From the NCBI GenBank assembly GCA_013152045.1, contig JAADGZ010000230.1, forward strand, positions 1 through 17,154: 17,154 nucleotides of DNA, read 5' to 3'. The stretch is from Gammaproteobacteria bacterium. Lineage in GTDB: Bacteria > Pseudomonadota > Gammaproteobacteria > UBA6429 > Thiohalophilaceae. This document shows, piece by piece, positions 7,424-16,987 of this stretch. A program made the translations under genes and the position numbers. The notes beneath the pieces were generated by a model. That model was not told where the DNA came from. It saw nothing but the letters and a program-made list of their open reading frames with translations, and searched no databases. Position 1 is the first letter of the stretch. Each line of letters opens with the position of its first letter.

Positions 7424-8418
7424 TACTGCAGTACCCCCTGAAGGGTTGGGTGAACCGGTTGCGGATTGTTTGATAACTCAGCAAGTAGTTTTTTAACGGC
7501 GTGGAAATTACGTTGCAGCCAGGCAGTTTCTGCCAGATAGGGTAGCACCTGATGTCGTGGCAGTCCCTGTTTAATGGCTTCGAGCAAGGATTCTTCTGCG
7601 GCCTCAGGCTGGCTGTTTTCGAGATGGATGCGCCCCAGTAAGCGGAGGATGCCGGCATCGCGTGTATGTGCTAGTACCGACTGGCAATTTTCGCTCGCCA
7701 TGCGTAAAAAATGGGTTTTGACGCCCCCTTGTGCCAGTCCCAGATAGGCCATTTCCCAGTAGTGTCCGGCCAGTAATTTCTGTTGCGCAATTATCTCCAG
7801 CTGGTTGTTTGCAGTTTTAGCCTGGGCCAGCATTTTCTGTGCATTTTTAATTTGATCACTGATGACTTTTTCTTTTTCATCCAACATGGCGTAAGCAAGC
7901 AGGCGGACATCGTCACTGGTATCTTTTAATGCTTGTTGCAGAATAGCGACTGAATCGCGATTGCTCATCTGCTTACTTGCCATCACGGCCTTGATGCGTT
8001 TTTCCGTGCTGCTGGCTTCGCGTAATACCTGGGTTAATCCACCTTGACTATAGAGAGGCTGAGTATTGACCTCAGATGGGCGATAGGGCAGATCCGGGTC
8101 ATCAATTTCATCCCATAACAGATGTGCCCGTTTGCGCGGTAGATGTAAGGCCAGCATTAAACCGGTGCTAAGGCCGATGCTGCCAATAAAGGGGATAAAA
8201 AACTGGATAATAAAAAGAAAAAAGGCTGCGCGTTTACGCGGATACCGGTAGCGTTGAGGCATGTGTTGCCACAACAGCAGGGAAAACAGAAGACTGGCGC
8301 TCGCATGGCCGAGTAAATAACCGGGCAGATGGTAGGGCGCTGCAAAGTCAGCCAGCAGGGCGCTGATGCCTGCGGCTTCAAATACGATGGCTAGAATAAT
8401 GAGCCAGACGGTCCCCAT
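7414..8418 (-). CDS. pelE: PelE, inner-membrane scaffold with C-terminal helical repeats
   Basis: The product has 334 residues, close to the 329 of the Pseudomonas protein. There are three predicted membrane segments (about 3-24, 32-51 and 64-92), then a soluble part. Residues about 135-183 look like a HEAT-type helical hairpin (SVAILQQALKDTSDDVRLLA). Residues about 215-315 look like TPR repeats (LRLLGRIHLENSQPEAAEES). PelE is known as part of the PelDEFG membrane complex and is thought to be a protein-interaction scaffold; it has no known catalytic role. The ATG at 8418 lies 41 nt inside the end of pelD and is preceded by a GAGG 8 nt upstream. The sequence is poorly conserved in the family, so assignment leans on topology, size and position between pelD and pelF. 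Confidence 0.88.
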   Translation of the reverse strand: MGTVWLIILAIVFEAAGISALLADFAAPYHLPGYLLGHASASLLFSLLLWQHMPQRYRYPRKRAAFFLFIIQFFIPFIGSIGLSTGLMLALHLPRKRAHLLWDEIDDPDLPYRPSEVNTQPLYSQGGLTQVLREASSTEKRIKAVMASKQMSNRDSVAILQQALKDTSDDVRLLAYAMLDEKEKVISDQIKNAQKMLAQAKTANNQLEIIAQQKLLAGHYWEMAYLGLAQGGVKTHFLRMASENCQSVLAHTRDAGILRLLGRIHLENSQPEAAEESLLEAIKQGLPRHQVLPYLAETAWLQRNFHAVKKLLAELSNNPQPVHPTLQGVLQYWL

Positions 8419-9772
8419 CCCATATCCTCTGTTTAATAAATTGATTCAGCGAAGACTGATCCTGCAGCAGATGTTGGGCCGTTTTTACCGGTAAGGCGGA
8501 AAGATTTACGCCATAGTCAGATTTTAATAAATTCTCCAGCCGCTGACGATAACCTGCCAGTCCCAGCTCATCGGTTAATGGCAGCAAAATAATTAACTGG
8601 CGTTGTTGTTCGCGCTGGCTATGGACAATAATATCGAGACCACGCTGCATGCGTTGGATTAGCTCGATAAACTGTTGTCCACCATCGTCGCTAGTGTCAA
8701 TATCAAAAACCAGCAGCACCGATGGTATACCGAATTCGATCTGATCGTACGTGGCGCGGTTTAAATTCATCGCCAGGGTGGCAAAATCTTCATCTGCAAT
8801 CGAGCTGATGACTGAATGTGTATTTAATAGATCGGCCATATGCCCGGCCAGTATTGCAAGCAGGCGCAGGGTTTTTTTCTGGAAAGAGAAAAAAGGCATC
8901 ATCTCGATGGCAAGCACTGCCCAGAGCTGGTTTTCGGCATCGATCAAGGGCACACAGGCAAGTAATTGACTGTGCTCGTTGTCAGTCTCTTCATTGCTTA
9001 CCTGTTCCGGGTGGATGCTTACCAACTTGCGAATTTTGATGCAGTGGCGAATCAGCGGATCATCATGGCGGAGTGAGTCACTGGTGCCTAATTTTGCTTG
9101 TGGTTCTGTCATCAAGAGGTTGGTTGGATGTTTGCCTGTATCCGTCTGACTGGCAAACAAGGCGACTTTCTGCAAATTACCGTACTCCACCATCATTGCC
9201 AGTAGCGCTTGAGCAAGGTCTGGAGTCAAACTATCGATCGGCTCTGAGGATAATTTTTTACGAATAAAACGCAGACCTTCGCGCAGGCTGTGGCCACTGC
9301 CGGCAACCTGCTGTTCAAGCCGATCATGGGAAACTTTGAGCAAATGATAATTGCGGGTGAATTCATTTAAACGGACTTGACGGTAGTCGTTGGATTCCTG
9401 CAGACGTTCAATTCGGCGTCTCCAGACATCGCGGAACTCACCGACCAGCATGGCAATGGCCGTTAATCCAATCGCATAATCATAGGGAAAAACCGGCAGC
9501 TCAACCCATTCCAGACGCAGGCTTAGTGCGAGCACGGCCAGTACCATCAGGTCACTGATAAAGCCGAAGAAAAAACCGTAACGCAGGCCGACGATGACGG
9601 GTCCTAATAATGGCCATGGGAAAGGTGAATGGATAAAAAAAGGATCGTCAGGACGACTCCAGGCGCCTAAGCCAAGGGTGATGGCGGTGATCAGAAACAT
9701 TTCAAACCAGGCGTGCCAGCCAGGTTTTGGTTTAAGCTTTTCCAGCCGGTTACGGTAGATTAAGGGTTCCAT
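8378..9772 (-). CDS. pelD: PelD, membrane c-di-GMP receptor that activates Pel synthesis
   Basis: The product has 464 residues. Hydrophobic segments lie between about 22 and 112, likely four membrane helices. A charged coiled-coil-like stalk spans about 113-157. A GAF-like domain covers about 160-320, and a GGDEF-like domain covers about 330-464. The signature active site is degenerate: the region near 396-402 reads LLPLTDE rather than GGDEF, so no cyclase activity is expected. The inhibitory-type c-di-GMP site is retained as RGLD (R377-D380), the same motif used by Pseudomonas PelD to bind c-di-GMP. R409 or R411 is a candidate for the second ligand arginine. Binding of the dinucleotide switches on the PelF/PelG complex. 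The gene starts 37 nt after pelC with only a weak ribosome site and overlaps pelE by 41 nt. Confidence 0.93.
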   Translation of the reverse strand: MEPLIYRNRLEKLKPKPGWHAWFEMFLITAITLGLGAWSRPDDPFFIHSPFPWPLLGPVIVGLRYGFFFGFISDLMVLAVLALSLRLEWVELPVFPYDYAIGLTAIAMLVGEFRDVWRRRIERLQESNDYRQVRLNEFTRNYHLLKVSHDRLEQQVAGSGHSLREGLRFIRKKLSSEPIDSLTPDLAQALLAMMVEYGNLQKVALFASQTDTGKHPTNLLMTEPQAKLGTSDSLRHDDPLIRHCIKIRKLVSIHPEQVSNEETDNEHSQLLACVPLIDAENQLWAVLAIEMMPFFSFQKKTLRLLAILAGHMADLLNTHSVISSIADEDFATLAMNLNRATYDQIEFGIPSVLLVFDIDTSDDGGQQFIELIQRMQRGLDIIVHSQREQQRQLIILLPLTDELGLAGYRQRLENLLKSDYGVNLSALPVKTAQHLLQDQSSLNQFIKQRIWDGDRLAHYSSHRI

Positions 9773-9809
9773 TTTTTAAGATGGTTTTTTTAGTGATATT
9801 TTTCCAGTA

Positions 9810-10412
9810 TTATTTTCCATGTTCGACAAAAACCATCCCGTCTAACAGATCATTCAATAATGTATGGGTGGCGGTGGCAATGCCCTCACGTCCCCAGCCG
9901 GTGCGTGCACCGGTGGCCGACCAGATTACTGGCTGCGCTTCGTACTTAGTCAGTGTTTTTGCAACTGCTTGGGACTCTGGTTTTTTGTTGTTCTGTAAAT
10001 CGATCACTCGCAGAGTGATTCCTACTGCAGGTTCGCCATCCAGTCCGGCTTTATATCGCCATTCCTCAACTGTTCCAGTGATGGCGTAACGAAAGCCCTG
10101 GGTTAATGCCCATTTTAATGCAGAATTATAACGTGCTTGTTCGTCGAGCATGATTAAAACTTGAGATTGTGGTGTGCCAGGATAGTGGCTAATGTATTTG
10201 ACACCACGACTACGTAATAAAGAAACCAGGATGGCTTCCACTCGTTCACCGGCTTGCGGAGTCTGTGACCGGTTAACCACGGGTAACAGTACCCAGCTGG
10301 CTCGATTATCCAGAGCTTTGTCACGATAGATCTGATCAACTGAACAGCCATTTAATAGGATGATCAGAGCTAGCCCAAGTATCTTCCATGCTGTGTTTAT
10401 TGTCGCTTGCAT
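9810..10412 (-). CDS. pelC: PelC, outer-membrane lipoprotein of the Pel export gate
   Basis: The product has 200 residues, somewhat longer than the Pseudomonas protein (about 172). A lipoprotein signal peptide ends in the lipobox LLNGC, with the lipidated cysteine at residue 23 followed by S-V, consistent with outer-membrane sorting. The remaining part is a mixed alpha/beta domain (for example FRYAITGTVEEWRYKAGLDG). In Pseudomonas PelC forms a dodecameric ring on the periplasmic side of the outer membrane that funnels the cationic polymer to PelB. The ATG at 10412 is preceded by TGAGGT 4 nt away, a good ribosome site. It sits 62 nt downstream of pelB. The small size and lipobox between pelB and pelD make the call firm. 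Confidence 0.9.
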   Translation of the reverse strand: MQATINTAWKILGLALIILLNGCSVDQIYRDKALDNRASWVLLPVVNRSQTPQAGERVEAILVSLLRSRGVKYISHYPGTPQSQVLIMLDEQARYNSALKWALTQGFRYAITGTVEEWRYKAGLDGEPAVGITLRVIDLQNNKKPESQAVAKTLTKYEAQPVIWSATGARTGWGREGIATATHTLLNDLLDGMVFVEHGK

Positions 10413-10474
10413 TTTTACCTCAGTGATCGGTATGTTTTTGTCATTATCAGCGTTTGTTATCTGGATGTCTTTTA

Positions 10475-13400
10475 TTAACGCCCAAAATATTTATTATAGC
10501 CTAACCATAGTGTATATGTACTGCCGGCTCCGCGATTGTCACTGTTATAACTGGTGGTTAATGCCAGTTCGTCATCACCGAATACGCGCCAGCCAAAACC
10601 ACTGCTAAAAGCCCAGTCAAAACGACCGCTGATCCATTGATAACCAGCATTCAGATCTAGTAGCCAGTGTGGTGAAGCGAGCTGATGAGCAATAATCCCG
10701 GGGATTCCGTGTTGCAGGCTTGAACCGATACCAATGCGGCCATAACGATCGGTTAATATCGTGCTAAGCGAAGGGTTCGGGATGGTGAAGTAAGGTTGGA
10801 GATTTGCCGGTGCCTTTTCTATGGTATTAAGACGTGTCCATTGGATATTGCTGTATATTTTCCATTGGGGGGCATTGGCAAACAGGGTATGGTTAATACT
10901 CATATCGACATCAATACCCTGTCCCAGGAAATCACCCCACACAGAATCATATCGACTCCAGCGTAGTTGACTGCTGATCGATGTGCGGCTATCCATCTGG
11001 TAATTACTCGCCACACCAAGATGATTCCAGTTGGCCAGCTCATAGGCACTGGCCGTGGTTTTGCTGCGTTGTTGTAGGCCGATTGAGAATTTAAAATCCA
11101 GTCCGCCATAAACCGGCAAGATCTGACTGAAACTGAATTCAGGCTGGCTACCATTGACACGTTGATCGACTCCCAGACGCAAGGTTTTACGGCTGCTACG
11201 ACTCAACCAGTTATAGCTGAGGCGTATATTTTTTTCTTCCGGCCACTGTTTCACCAGACTGAGTTGTCCAGTTGTGGTCAAGGTTTTAGCATCGATAAGC
11301 ATCACACCATTATCGGTCGCATGGGCGTAGCGTAGCTGTTGGCCGAGTAGACGGATATCAGCAATACCTTCCGCATATAGTCCCCATTTTATGCCGTTTG
11401 GCTGCTGACTACGGATAGATGTCGTGGTGGCACGCAGTGCTTGCAGTTCATTTTCGGGGAGTTTTGAGCTGATATGGGTTAGCCCAAAATTCAAAGCCTG
11501 ACCATAATAACCATTCTGTGCCAGTGCCAATGTTTTGTCTGCCAGTGGTAATGGCTGATTAGCGTTAATTAATGCCTCAATGGCGCTGCTGTCATATTGC
11601 TGTAATGCAAGCCCTAAACGTTGCCAGGCCGGGAGTTCGATCTGCAAATTATTGGCCTGCGCCTTTAATTGCATGCTGAGTGAGCGGTTGTTATCGGCGA
11701 TTGACCATTCGCTGAATAATGTCAGCCAGCTCTTTTGTGTTTGTTTGTTCTCAGGTTTTTTGTTGGTTTTGTTGACGAAAAAATGTTTAGCCATTTTCCA
11801 GCCGTTAGCGCTACCTTTAAACTCCCGCAGCAGACCTAGATAACTTATTTCCCAGTTACGATTAGCTTGCTTGCTGGATGCACGCTGCGGGTGCTGTTGC
11901 ATCCAGGCCAGGATATAGCGGCGTACTCGCCAGGCCGCCAGCGTTTTCCCGCTCTGTTGCAATGCATAGGCATAATCCAGTAACCAGGGCCAGTCTTGCT
12001 CATGTCTGGCTAGTGATTTCCGGTACCAGCGCAGCGCAATATTGTACTGTCCCAGTGCGGCCCAGCCGGAGGCCTGAACATCGAACAGAGAAGAGTTTTG
12101 TCCGAAACGATCAATACTGCTGATTAATGCAGTTTTTAGTTGCGGGTTGTCTTCTTTATGTTGTTTGATAAGCAGCCACAGTAGAGAGACTTCAAGCTGG
12201 ATATTATCGGCTGACAGTAGGGTGGCTTGTTGCAAATAGCGTATTGCCCGCGGCCATTGTTTTTGTTCGCGTGCAATATTGGCGAGTGATTGCCAGTATT
12301 GACTATTCTTTTTAAGTCTTGCGGCGTGTGGGCCATTATTTATGCGTCTGGCAATGCCTTCAGCATAATTCCAGTGATGGGTTTTGCGGGCGTACCGGCT
12401 GGCATAATGTAATGCGCGGATTGCATAATCTGGTTGAAACGAACGCTGCCAGCCCAGCATGGCCAGTTGGGTGCTTTTTTCATATTCTTTTTCACTGCTA
12501 TACAAAACTATTAACTGGTCAAGCATGGTCAACGTGATGCGTTGTTCTTTAGTGCGGGATAATAAAAAATCGTAAATATCATCAATTTGATCAGTATCCT
12601 CCAGAAACCATGCTATGTCGGTGCGTGCTTTCCAGTAAGCATTTTCATCAGCGCTTTTGACAACCGGGTGAGACAATAATTTTGCCTGCGCGTTTTCCGC
12701 TTCTCCTAGCAGCCAGTAGATGTTTTTCAGATCAAGTAATTGTTTGTCGGTGAGCCCAAAGCGCTTATCAATGATTTCATATGTCTTCGCTGCTTGTGGT
12801 AATTTTTGCAAGTTGACATACAGACCGGCCAAAGCCGCCCAGATGTCTTTTTGTTGCGGATGTTGTTTTAAATATTGCCGGTAATTGCTTTCAACCTTAT
12901 CAGTTTGTCCCTGAATCAGATAGAGACCGGTTAATTCTTTTTGCGCGGCCAGAGTTAAGGGTTGCTGTTTTGCAAAATGCTCATAAAGCTTGATGGCCTG
13001 TTTATAATGAAACAGACCAAGGGCTAATTTTAGTGCGCGCTGTTCTGCTTCTGTTGTCGGCGATCTGCTATTCATGCTTAGCCAGTACCACTGTTTTAGA
13101 GCCTTATCAGGCTCTCCGTTCCATTCATACAGGCGTGCAATGCGTGTGCGTTCCTCTATTGTTAGTGGCGGATGTTGCAGACGGATGTCCGCTAGATGGG
13201 CGGCAGATTTTACTTGTCCGGTGGCAAGTTTCAGTTTTATTAATTCACGGATGTAGTTCATATTATCCGGTTCAAGACGGACAGCCGTGGTCAGCCAGCG
13301 ATCCTGCAGATCAGTACGCCCGGTTTGTTGGGCAATCGAAATAGCTAATTGCAGTAAAGTACCGCTGCGCGGGTTGTGTTGAACATAATAGGGGGTTTTC

Positions 13401-14152
13401 TGTAAGGCGTTGTTGGGATTGCCGGTTGCTAATAATGTTTGTAATAACCATGTCGCCAATTGCGGTTTATTGCTGCTGGAGGTGCTGGTCTGATAGGCCT
13501 GTTCGAGCCAGTTTGCCGCATCAATCGGGTGATTCTGTGCCAGATATAGATCGGAGGCTTCAAGCATCCAGCTAACTTTCTGTTGCGGTGTAGTGGCTAG
13601 CAAGATTATTTTTTTGATAATGAGCAGCTGCGTTGACGGGGCAGCCCAGCGCCTGGCCATGTCATAAACTGTTTTGAGTTCGGTTAATGTCATTGCCGCC
13701 TGGGTGGCCTGGTTAAAGGCTGTTTGCAGATCGGTGAACAAAGTTCGTCTGCTTTTTCCTTTGCTGGCAAAATAGCGTTGGGCAATCAGTTTTATATATA
13801 AATTATAAATCTGCGTTTGAAATTCGGCAGGAGGATTGGTGAGCAGCAAATTAATGATGCTCATAGCCTGTGTCAATTGACCTGTGACATATAGTTGTCT
13901 GGCTAGAGACAGGCGTAATTCGGTATTGTCGGGATCTGATTTTAGTAGTAATTCCAGGTAAGCAATGGAGATGGCATCCGGTGAATCAATATATGCTGGA
14001 TCACTGAAGATAGCTTTTTTTGGGAAAAGTAGTGCCAGCGTTAGGCCGATAACCACTACCATTGAGATTAAAGCTGGAACATTAACCAGATATTCTCGTC
14101 GGTACTCTTCACCGCGTAGGGTTTTGAGTTTAACGGCAGACAAGTTTCGCAT
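10475..14152 (-). CDS. pelB: PelB, TPR scaffold and outer-membrane beta-barrel porin
   Basis: The product has 1225 residues, close to 1193 in Pseudomonas. A single N-terminal membrane anchor lies at about 24-43. A very long alpha-helical region from about 55 to 900 is full of TPR-like helical pairs (for example SPTTEAEQRALKLALGLFHY and LAGLYVNLQKLPQAAKTYE). From about residue 919 to the end the sequence changes to alternating amphipathic beta strands with aromatic girdles, ending WLGYNKYFGR, as expected for the 16-stranded export barrel. In the family the periplasmic TPR region recruits PelA and raises its deacetylase activity, and the barrel exports the polymer. The ATG overlaps the end of pelA by 23 nt and has only a weak GAAG site in front, suggesting translational coupling. 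The frame is intact throughout. Confidence 0.94.
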   Translation of the reverse strand: MRNLSAVKLKTLRGEEYRREYLVNVPALISMVVVIGLTLALLFPKKAIFSDPAYIDSPDAISIAYLELLLKSDPDNTELRLSLARQLYVTGQLTQAMSIINLLLTNPPAEFQTQIYNLYIKLIAQRYFASKGKSRRTLFTDLQTAFNQATQAAMTLTELKTVYDMARRWAAPSTQLLIIKKIILLATTPQQKVSWMLEASDLYLAQNHPIDAANWLEQAYQTSTSSSNKPQLATWLLQTLLATGNPNNALQKTPYYVQHNPRSGTLLQLAISIAQQTGRTDLQDRWLTTAVRLEPDNMNYIRELIKLKLATGQVKSAAHLADIRLQHPPLTIEERTRIARLYEWNGEPDKALKQWYWLSMNSRSPTTEAEQRALKLALGLFHYKQAIKLYEHFAKQQPLTLAAQKELTGLYLIQGQTDKVESNYRQYLKQHPQQKDIWAALAGLYVNLQKLPQAAKTYEIIDKRFGLTDKQLLDLKNIYWLLGEAENAQAKLLSHPVVKSADENAYWKARTDIAWFLEDTDQIDDIYDFLLSRTKEQRITLTMLDQLIVLYSSEKEYEKSTQLAMLGWQRSFQPDYAIRALHYASRYARKTHHWNYAEGIARRINNGPHAARLKKNSQYWQSLANIAREQKQWPRAIRYLQQATLLSADNIQLEVSLLWLLIKQHKEDNPQLKTALISSIDRFGQNSSLFDVQASGWAALGQYNIALRWYRKSLARHEQDWPWLLDYAYALQQSGKTLAAWRVRRYILAWMQQHPQRASSKQANRNWEISYLGLLREFKGSANGWKMAKHFFVNKTNKKPENKQTQKSWLTLFSEWSIADNNRSLSMQLKAQANNLQIELPAWQRLGLALQQYDSSAIEALINANQPLPLADKTLALAQNGYYGQALNFGLTHISSKLPENELQALRATTTSIRSQQPNGIKWGLYAEGIADIRLLGQQLRYAHATDNGVMLIDAKTLTTTGQLSLVKQWPEEKNIRLSYNWLSRSSRKTLRLGVDQRVNGSQPEFSFSQILPVYGGLDFKFSIGLQQRSKTTASAYELANWNHLGVASNYQMDSRTSISSQLRWSRYDSVWGDFLGQGIDVDMSINHTLFANAPQWKIYSNIQWTRLNTIEKAPANLQPYFTIPNPSLSTILTDRYGRIGIGSSLQHGIPGIIAHQLASPHWLLDLNAGYQWISGRFDWAFSSGFGWRVFGDDELALTTSYNSDNRGAGSTYTLWLGYNKYFGR

Positions 14153-16955
14153 TCTTCAGCATTTTCATTGGTAATGAAAAAATTTGCTGCATTCCCTGCG
14201 TTTGACTGTGGTAACGATGGCGGCTGGTTTTTAACACACAGGCGCTGGCTGGAGAGACAGTCAGGCTTATCGCAACATTTGCTGACAGGCTTAACTGAAT
14301 GTTTTTCTTGTTACGCCGCCAGGATTTAACGACGCCATTGGTATCTACCAAATGAAGTTGGGTATCGGGTTTTGACTGCAGATACAAGCGCGGCCGAGTT
14401 GAACTCAGGCTGACATAAACACCATCTTTGGCTTTACGGTAACCGGCAATACCGCTGCTGCGAGTCAGATCCGGCCAGCCCATATTTTTCGGTAAGCGTA
14501 AGGTATGAATATAGTTTGCCGTGTTTATGGACCAGCTACCATCTAATTGCTGTGCCAGACTGGCCCGATAAAAAGCATTGGCGCGTTGTGCATACTGGCT
14601 CAGGTAAAGTGGGATGGGCTGTTGTTTCAGAGCCCAATCATAGACCTGCTTTAACGCATTGAGCGAGGCAAGTTTGGTGCCCGAGTAGAAATGGTAATAA
14701 ATACCAATCGGTTTTAAACGGCGTGGTGTTTCCAGTGATTTGAAGGATTTTATGGCATTGCGATAGCCATAATAGGGCCCGTGCCAATCATTGGTATACA
14801 CATTTTCATTGAGCACAGGAGCATAAATCTGCATGCCGCCGTTAGTTGGACGGCCTACTGGCCAAACCATGGAAATGGAATTACGATAAGGCAAGGGCCA
14901 GGTATCGCCACCATTCACATTGAGCAGGCCGGCATCAGTGGCCATTTTAATCGCACTGGCACCAGGTAGGGTATTTCCTGACCAGAGTATCATTTTGACC
15001 GGTTTGTTTTTGGGCGCAAGACGCTGATTGATATAATTGGTTGAACCGATAATTTCTCTTTTTAAGTTTGGTGTGTAACCGGGTACCGGCATGGTATAGC
15101 CATAATCAGCCTCACCGACATTATAATCGCCATCAAAAATTTGCCAGAAAAAAGGATGGCTGAAGGTATGGGTGGCTACTTCAACGTAGGGCAGCCTGAA
15201 GATTGCGCGGGCAATCTTTTCTAGTTGTGGTGTTTGCTTGGGATAGAGTCCTTTGGCACCAATTTCCGCTTCAATGATGGAAACCGTGGTGGGTAGTTGA
15301 TAGTGCTTAAGAATACGTTTGCGAATTACCGTGCCGGCATATGGTGTTCCGGGTAGTTCGGCATGCGAGACAAAGCCATCCCCATCAATGTGTATGGTGA
15401 GAATGCGGCGGCCGCTTTCGGTGCTGATATCCACAGCTGGAATGCTGCGCAAACGTAGACTCTTGCGCAAAAATTCGAACGGATTAAATAACCATTTTGA
15501 GGTTCCATCCGCTCCGTCTACCGTCACATAAGGCGACAGAGCATAACCACCCCAGTTATCAATTACAATTGGGTCGATTTTGATACTCGATTCTATTCCT
15601 GTTGACGTTTTCAATTGTAACCAGCGCTTGGCGTTTGCCTGGGTGGATGCAATATCGGGTATCTGAATGTGGCGCACTCTTAGTTTGGCCTCAAACTGGC
15701 CAACAGATCCTTGTCGCTGGCTGAGGCTGAATTTTTTGCCAGACAGATCATTGAGTGATTTTATATTAAACAGTTTATTGCACCTGCCAGCAGCAGGAAG
15801 CTCAGCGAAAATTGATATATACAGCCCATTTTCGCGCTGCTGTTTAAACCACTGACAGAGATTTTTTTTGGATAATTTTAAGGGTTTGCCGCTAAACCAG
15901 CTGACAATACCCGCATAACGTCCGCGCAGATTCATTAGCGGTAACGCTTGTCGGTTGATATTCAGATAGTCAAGTTGATAGCCCATATATTCCAGTGGTT
16001 CCGCCAACCGGCGATGTGTGTTGCTCTCATAAATATCATCCTTTTTATTATCATACAGAGCCAGAATTTTGCGCGGTTGTGGTTGCAGCCGCCCGCGCCC
16101 TACGCTGTTCAGATGACCATCGCTGATCCAGGGGGTAAATCCCAGTGAGACAATTTTCTGGGCGAGTCCAGTCGCTTCCTGCCAGCGATCATCCGGCAGA
16201 TAATCAACCACAGTTATCGGCAGATGGTAGTTTTTTTTAATACGATTTAACCTATTTATCAGCCATTGCCGATCAGTAGCCGATACCTGGGTATAGCCTT
16301 CCTTATCTCCACCAAAAGCAGAAAACAACGATTCGGCTACTACACCGTTAATTTGACTGGCAATGCGGGGGATAATGCCAAAACCGCGGTTAATGATAAT
16401 GATGGCCTTGGGCCAACGAGTTTTTATATTTTTAATGATGCGCACCAGACCCTGTTTATAAGACTCACGCTGCGCATCTGTTTTGGCCACCAGCTGATAG
16501 CTGTCCAATGTGTCTAGAAATACACCTTGATAATCACTATTTTTGGCTGGCTTGACGTAGTATTGCCAGAGAAAATTGGAGACGGCCGGATTACGGAGAT
16601 CAAGTATGCGGCTGCCCCAGTTGGGGTTATTGCCGGAGGTCCAGTCACTATTCAGTTTGTCGTATTGTTTGTCCGATTTAGCAATTTCACCGATGCTAAC
16701 ATAAGCTAGCACCTGCACACCGGCGCGCTGAAGTTGTTGGCGTTCAAGGGGCGTGACGTGATCAGGCTGCACGATGAGCTGGTCAAAGTTCTGTAATGCC
16801 TGCAGTGGTAACGAATTTCCGTAAAAGAAAGCGATATCAGGGGCTGAAGCTGATGATTTTGAATGTTCCCCTGCGATAGATAGGCTGGACAGCGTTATAC
16901 CAAAAAGTAAAAAAATCGTGCTGCAAATACGCATATTCGGGAAATTGGAAGACAT
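14130..16955 (-). CDS. pelA: PelA, periplasmic Pel glycoside hydrolase and deacetylase
   Basis: The product has 941 residues (948 in Pseudomonas). A signal peptide at about 8-28 ends in SIA. The hydrolase domain (about 38-295, GH166-type barrel) contains GVFLDTLD (D148, D151) and VVAESLFS with E208 at the place expected for the catalytic acid. A middle reductase-like domain spans about 296-510. The polysaccharide deacetylase domain starts near 515, with HIDGDGF giving metal ligands D524 and D526, and THTFSH giving H596 and H600. These are spaced as in the Pseudomonas enzyme (D528, D530, H600, H604). A beta-rich C-terminal domain follows. PelA partly deacetylates the polymer, making it cationic, and its hydrolase can trim or release Pel. 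It is the first gene of the operon. No clear Shine-Dalgarno sequence precedes ATG 16955 or the in-frame ATG at 16934, so the start is uncertain by 7 residues. Confidence 0.95.
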   Translation of the reverse strand: MSSNFPNMRICSTIFLLFGITLSSLSIAGEHSKSSASAPDIAFFYGNSLPLQALQNFDQLIVQPDHVTPLERQQLQRAGVQVLAYVSIGEIAKSDKQYDKLNSDWTSGNNPNWGSRILDLRNPAVSNFLWQYYVKPAKNSDYQGVFLDTLDSYQLVAKTDAQRESYKQGLVRIIKNIKTRWPKAIIIINRGFGIIPRIASQINGVVAESLFSAFGGDKEGYTQVSATDRQWLINRLNRIKKNYHLPITVVDYLPDDRWQEATGLAQKIVSLGFTPWISDGHLNSVGRGRLQPQPRKILALYDNKKDDIYESNTHRRLAEPLEYMGYQLDYLNINRQALPLMNLRGRYAGIVSWFSGKPLKLSKKNLCQWFKQQRENGLYISIFAELPAAGRCNKLFNIKSLNDLSGKKFSLSQRQGSVGQFEAKLRVRHIQIPDIASTQANAKRWLQLKTSTGIESSIKIDPIVIDNWGGYALSPYVTVDGADGTSKWLFNPFEFLRKSLRLRSIPAVDISTESGRRILTIHIDGDGFVSHAELPGTPYAGTVIRKRILKHYQLPTTVSIIEAEIGAKGLYPKQTPQLEKIARAIFRLPYVEVATHTFSHPFFWQIFDGDYNVGEADYGYTMPVPGYTPNLKREIIGSTNYINQRLAPKNKPVKMILWSGNTLPGASAIKMATDAGLLNVNGGDTWPLPYRNSISMVWPVGRPTNGGMQIYAPVLNENVYTNDWHGPYYGYRNAIKSFKSLETPRRLKPIGIYYHFYSGTKLASLNALKQVYDWALKQQPIPLYLSQYAQRANAFYRASLAQQLDGSWSINTANYIHTLRLPKNMGWPDLTRSSGIAGYRKAKDGVYVSLSSTRPRLYLQSKPDTQLHLVDTNGVVKSWRRNKKNIQLSLSANVAISLTVSPASACVLKTSRHRYHSQTQGMQQIFSLPMKMLKNAKLVCR

Positions 16956-16987
16956 TTTTTGTAATTCGTTAGTTTGATTCAGGCAAA

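Noticed and set aside
9781..10089. Plus-strand 102-codon frame across the pelC/pelD junction
   Set aside because: It is antisense to pelC, has no homology I recognise, and follows a poly-T stretch; it is most likely spurious.
11580..13344. Plus-strand open frames of 70-103 codons inside pelB
   Set aside because: They lie opposite a continuous TPR-coding frame, have no recognisable domains and are expected by chance in a 3.7-kb gene.
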